A stretch of 57,306 nt of DNA from Apophysomyces variabilis (taxonomy: Eukaryota; Mucoromycota; Mucoromycetes; Mucorales; Mucoraceae), in assembly GCA_002749535.1 (NCBI GenBank), contig MZZL01000087.1, positions 1 through 57,306 on the forward strand, read 5' to 3'. Positions 54,068 to 57,306 of this stretch are shown piece after piece. The notes under the pieces are model-generated. The model was not told the origin of the DNA, ran no database searches, and was given only the letters and a program-made list of their open reading frames with translations. The stretch's first letter is position 1, and the number at the start of each line of letters is the position of its first letter. A program made the translations under genes and the position numbers.

Positions 54068-56337
54068 ATGTCTATTCACAATTGAAACAAAAAGCGTCCA
54101 AGAATCACCGAAGCAGACAGTGATGAAGAATCAATTATCATTTCCTTGCAAATTGATTCCCCAAACTGCTTGCAATCTCAAGAGTCTTCCATGTCAGTTG
54201 CAGCTAGTACCTCTTCTACCACCGTGACTAGCACACGCACTAGCGTTGTTTGGAAGTGGTTTAAACCACTTAACTGGGATAATAGTTCAAAGTCGAAGAC
54301 AGCTTTGTGTACCATATGTGACAGAGATGATGGGTTTGTGCTAATATGCCAAACTGGTTACGCCTCTAATACATTGCTTATCCTATCTAGAACAAGGAAG
54401 AGATCAGTAGTTTCTGCTAATGGGAGCAGTACTAAGCAAATGCGAAAACATATGAGCAGTTACCATCCTAAAGAATGGAAGAGTGCTCAGCCTCCAACCC
54501 AAAAAGGACCATTAGACCAATTTGTTACCTCGTAAGTACCATTAAATATATGTATATCTTGTTGTACTTACATGTGATGTAGCCATCCTCAATTTAGCAA
54601 CTCCAAATTTCATCAACATCTTTGGGAATAGGTTGTTCTCAATGACTAGCCATTCATTGAAATAAAGTCAAAATCGTTTCAAACCCTGATCAGTTATCTC
54701 AATCCAGAAGCGATATCCATAAGTGCAAACACTCTTAAATCTGATATTATAAATAGCTGCAATTATGGCCATACTATCTTGTGAGATCACCTTGCAGTAA
54801 GATATTTGCAGAATGCAATTATCATATTAATACCTTCTTTTAGACACTAGATTCTAATATATCCCTTACGCTTGACATGTGGACATCACCAAATTCATTT
54901 AGTTTCCTTGCAGTTACTGGACATTTCATCAATGCAAACTGGCAGATCCACGATCTACTGCTAAATTTTATCCATATCGCGGGAAGTCATACTGAGCAAG
55001 CAATAGGTGATGCCTTGATGAGGTCAATGCATGATCTCAATATACATTCAAAGGTAGGTGGTTTGATACCGTTTACCAGTTTTAAATGATCCACTATCAA
55101 CAGATCTTAGCAATAACAACTGATAATGCATCAAGTAATGATACACTTATGCAACATCTGGAAGAAACCTGGCCCAAATATGGCGTCTTCTTCAATGCTA
55201 AAAGACAACATAACCGCTGTCTTGCACATGTTATTAACCTTGCGGTGCAGGATCTTTTGGCAACAATCAAAATAATCCCCAAAGCAACGATCAACGTATA
55301 TAACGAACAGATCCATTTTGATTGGAGCACAACTGAAATTTCTTCTATTTTAGCCAAGGTAATCAGTTACTACATATATATTAGACTTAGCACAGTTATA
55401 GCTTCAAAATGTTATTGTCTCGATCTGCCATTCTGTTCAACTCTGTGAAAAACTAAAGCAGTGCTGTGCAAACATGAATGTGCGACATTACCAGCCAGTA
55501 ATTGATATTAAAACACAGTAGAATTCTACATATGACATGATCAATTCTGCGTTGCATATCCAAGGTCCACTCGTTGTATTGATAAGCATTGAAAGCCACC
55601 TGAACAAATGGTCGCTTTCTGAGAATGAGTGGCAAATCTTAATTTACTTGAAAGACCTTCTAGAGGTAAAGTTACTATTAGATATATTAATTTCTAAATA
55701 TGTAGTGCCCACCTTTTAATGATAGATCTTCAAAAAGAGCACAACAATGTTAAGTGCTAGCAATTACCCAACCATGGGGATCGTTATACCTACATATAAC
55801 GTTCTGATGGACAAGCTAGATAACTACACCACTAGCAATTCAGAGCTTCAGGAGGCAGCAGTTGCATGCTTTGAAAAACTGCAGAAGTACTATAACATGA
55901 CTGACTTTGCACCCATTTGCTCAGTAGCAACAGGTAACTCTAACGTAAATTTTTTAAGCTAAACGATCGTTTACAGTACTAGATCCTCGACTGAAGCTAT
56001 CTTACCATAAGCGACACAAATGGGAAACTGAATGAGTACAGTTTGTAGAGAAGTAAGTGCGCACCATGTTTATAGCATACTCTGAAGTTGAGCATGCTAG
56101 TGAGAATATTGCTACTAGTTCGGCACAAACAGAGGTGGAAAAAGATGAACTGTTACAGCATCTGTTCGGTCATCTGCGCGACAAAGGGAAGGCACAACAA
56201 GAAGATGAGCTCTTTAAATATCTCGCAACTGATGCTGAAAATTGTGATCTGCTTCGCTGGTGGCAGACTATAGGAATTAGCAAGTATCTATCCTTAGCTA
56301 GAATGGCACGTGATTACTTAGCAATTCCAGGTTAGTG
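54068..56337 (+). pseudogene. hAT-family transposase, degenerate and 3' truncated
   Basis: The N-terminal part holds a BED zinc finger (VVWKWFKPL, CTICDRDD, STKQMRKHMSSYHP). The middle has the hAT RNase H-like core (FSFLAVTGHFINANW, AITTDNASSNDTLMQHL, RCLAHVINLAVQDLL). The C-terminal dimerisation region is seen as YLATDAENCDLLRWW and ARMARDYLAIPG. Stops occur at codon 6 and repeatedly between the blocks. Some may be introns, but no continuous model was obtained. The sequence ends at a G|GTTAGT donor-like site; the final exon expected for hAT proteins is missing because repeat B copy 2 follows about 50 bases later. Confidence 0.8.
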
Positions 56338-56387
56338 TCTTTGTTCACCCCACATTCATCTTCTGATTAACGTCGTTATTACTGCGA

Positions 56388-56899
56388 TAGAGTAGGCGTT
56401 TTACCCACATTTTACCCCTAGATAATATATGATGTTTTACCCACTTTCCCATGGAGGGAGCAATCTTCAGTATTGTTCAGTCTCTCCTTTCCCAAAAGAG
56501 AAAAACTAGCAAATGTAAAAATATAAGCAGTATGACAGTGTATGTGTGATTCCCAGAAACTGCGTCAATATTTATATCACACGCTTTTAACATGGTTTTT
56601 TTTCTTTTTTATGGGGTTATTCATATTTTCTTTTTATTATCGGTTTTTTTTCACAAACTTTTTCCTCTGCTTTTTTTCACTCTATGGCGTTTTCAGTACT
56701 TTTTCATTGGCAAACTCACTTTTACAATGTTGATAATATATCATCTTAATGATATACATCCTTGACCTGAAAGTGTGTTCTTTACTGGTAAGCTTTTATC
56801 TTTATTTGACAGCACCTCATTCTTTTTTTTTTGATAGCTAATATAATTGCAATATTATAGGAAAGCTTGCTTTTTATTTTTAACTAAGGTATTTTGATT
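56388..56899 (+). repeat. ~515-bp repeat B, copy 2
   Basis: Direct-orientation copy of 52783-53297, again starting just after a truncated transposon gene, here hAT. The four to five bases before the match are also alike (ACTGC..TAGAG). It encodes nothing recognisable. Confidence 0.85.
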
Positions 56900-57306
56900 G
56901 ATTGACCTAAATGTAACTAATCTTAACTTTTTATTTGTCCTATAGAGTAGCTTTTCCTTTCTTTAAAAAATATGAAAACAGAGAAACATGACATATGTTT
57001 TAATAGTACAGATTTTTTTTTACGTTGTAACTTAATTATTCATCAAAATAATCTTTTATAAGCCTATATATAATGTTGCCATTTGTTATTACTATGCCAT
57101 ATGTTTTACTAATTATCATTTTTTAAATTCTATGCTTCTTTAGCCTTCAGTAATTAGGTAAGATTATATAGATCCAATTGTAAAGTTAAATACCTATTTA
57201 TACATTATATTATATATCTTCAATAAAATAAAAATGTTTGTTTTCTCTATATATAAGGCTAAGAAGTGTTGTTGTACATAATAAAGAAGTGTATTTTATT
57301 GGCTAA
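56900..57306. other. AT-rich terminal stretch, no gene
   Basis: Very AT-rich with no open frame of note. Confidence 0.6.

Noticed and set aside
52783..56899. Repeat B copies as LTRs of one retrotransposon
   Set aside because: The sequence between them holds a hAT fragment and no retroelement genes, the ends lack TG..CA, and no target duplication is seen.

Overview
The window is genomic DNA of a filamentous fungus, most likely an early-diverging one (Mucoromycota, probably Mucorales). Host genes carry many short introns (about 40-120 nt) with GTAAG/GTATG donors. The recognisable proteins are typical fungal ones, and the DNA is crowded with DNA transposons and a DIRS-type retrotransposon. There are no bacterial operons, ribosome binding sites or CRISPR arrays. 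No rRNA or tRNA gene was recognised. Exon models were built by reading splice sites and checking that phases add up; they are predictions from sequence alone.

Left part (1-25.8 kb) is mainly host genes: the last exon of an unrecognised gene (17-573, +); a six-exon vigilin/Scp160 KH protein (1121-4114, -); a small SAP30-like Sin3-binding protein (5920-6467, -); a Tc1/mariner-like relic; an arrestin-related adaptor with two PPxY motifs (8822-10088, -); an orphan decayed coding region (12.9-13.6 kb); the ten-exon mitochondrial RNA helicase SUV3 (13711-16330, -); two unrecognised plus-strand proteins; a WWE-domain protein (20369-21004, -) and a MYND protein of the MUB1/samB type (21590-23174, -).

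Middle part (25.8-38.4 kb) is mobile DNA. A 5.06-kb CACTA element (25914-30969) has matching termini, an eight-exon transposase with an unbroken 928-aa reading frame, and a divergent second gene for an unrecognised coiled-coil protein. It sits inside an older dispersed repeat that also occurs, uninterrupted, at 52.2-52.4 kb. Two inverted 259-bp GC-rich MITE copies (31179 and 33292) follow. Then comes a structurally complete DIRS retrotransposon (34128-38353) with inverted terminal repeats, an internal complementary region, gag, RT/RNase H/methyltransferase-like and tyrosine recombinase frames. One stop-free frame of 1307 codons lies across the other two.

Right part (38.8-57.3 kb): a ten-exon Nha1-type Na+/H+ antiporter (38857-41417, +), an eight-exon TBC Rab-GAP (42299-44593, -) and a secreted two-domain ceruloplasmin-like cupredoxin (45639-46766, +). 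After these come mobile-element ruins: a Helitron helicase tail, a Ty3/gypsy element broken by five in-frame stops, a one-base assembly gap flanked by an exact 61-bp duplication, a truncated hAT transposase, and two direct copies of a ~515-bp repeat that cap the truncated gypsy and hAT elements.
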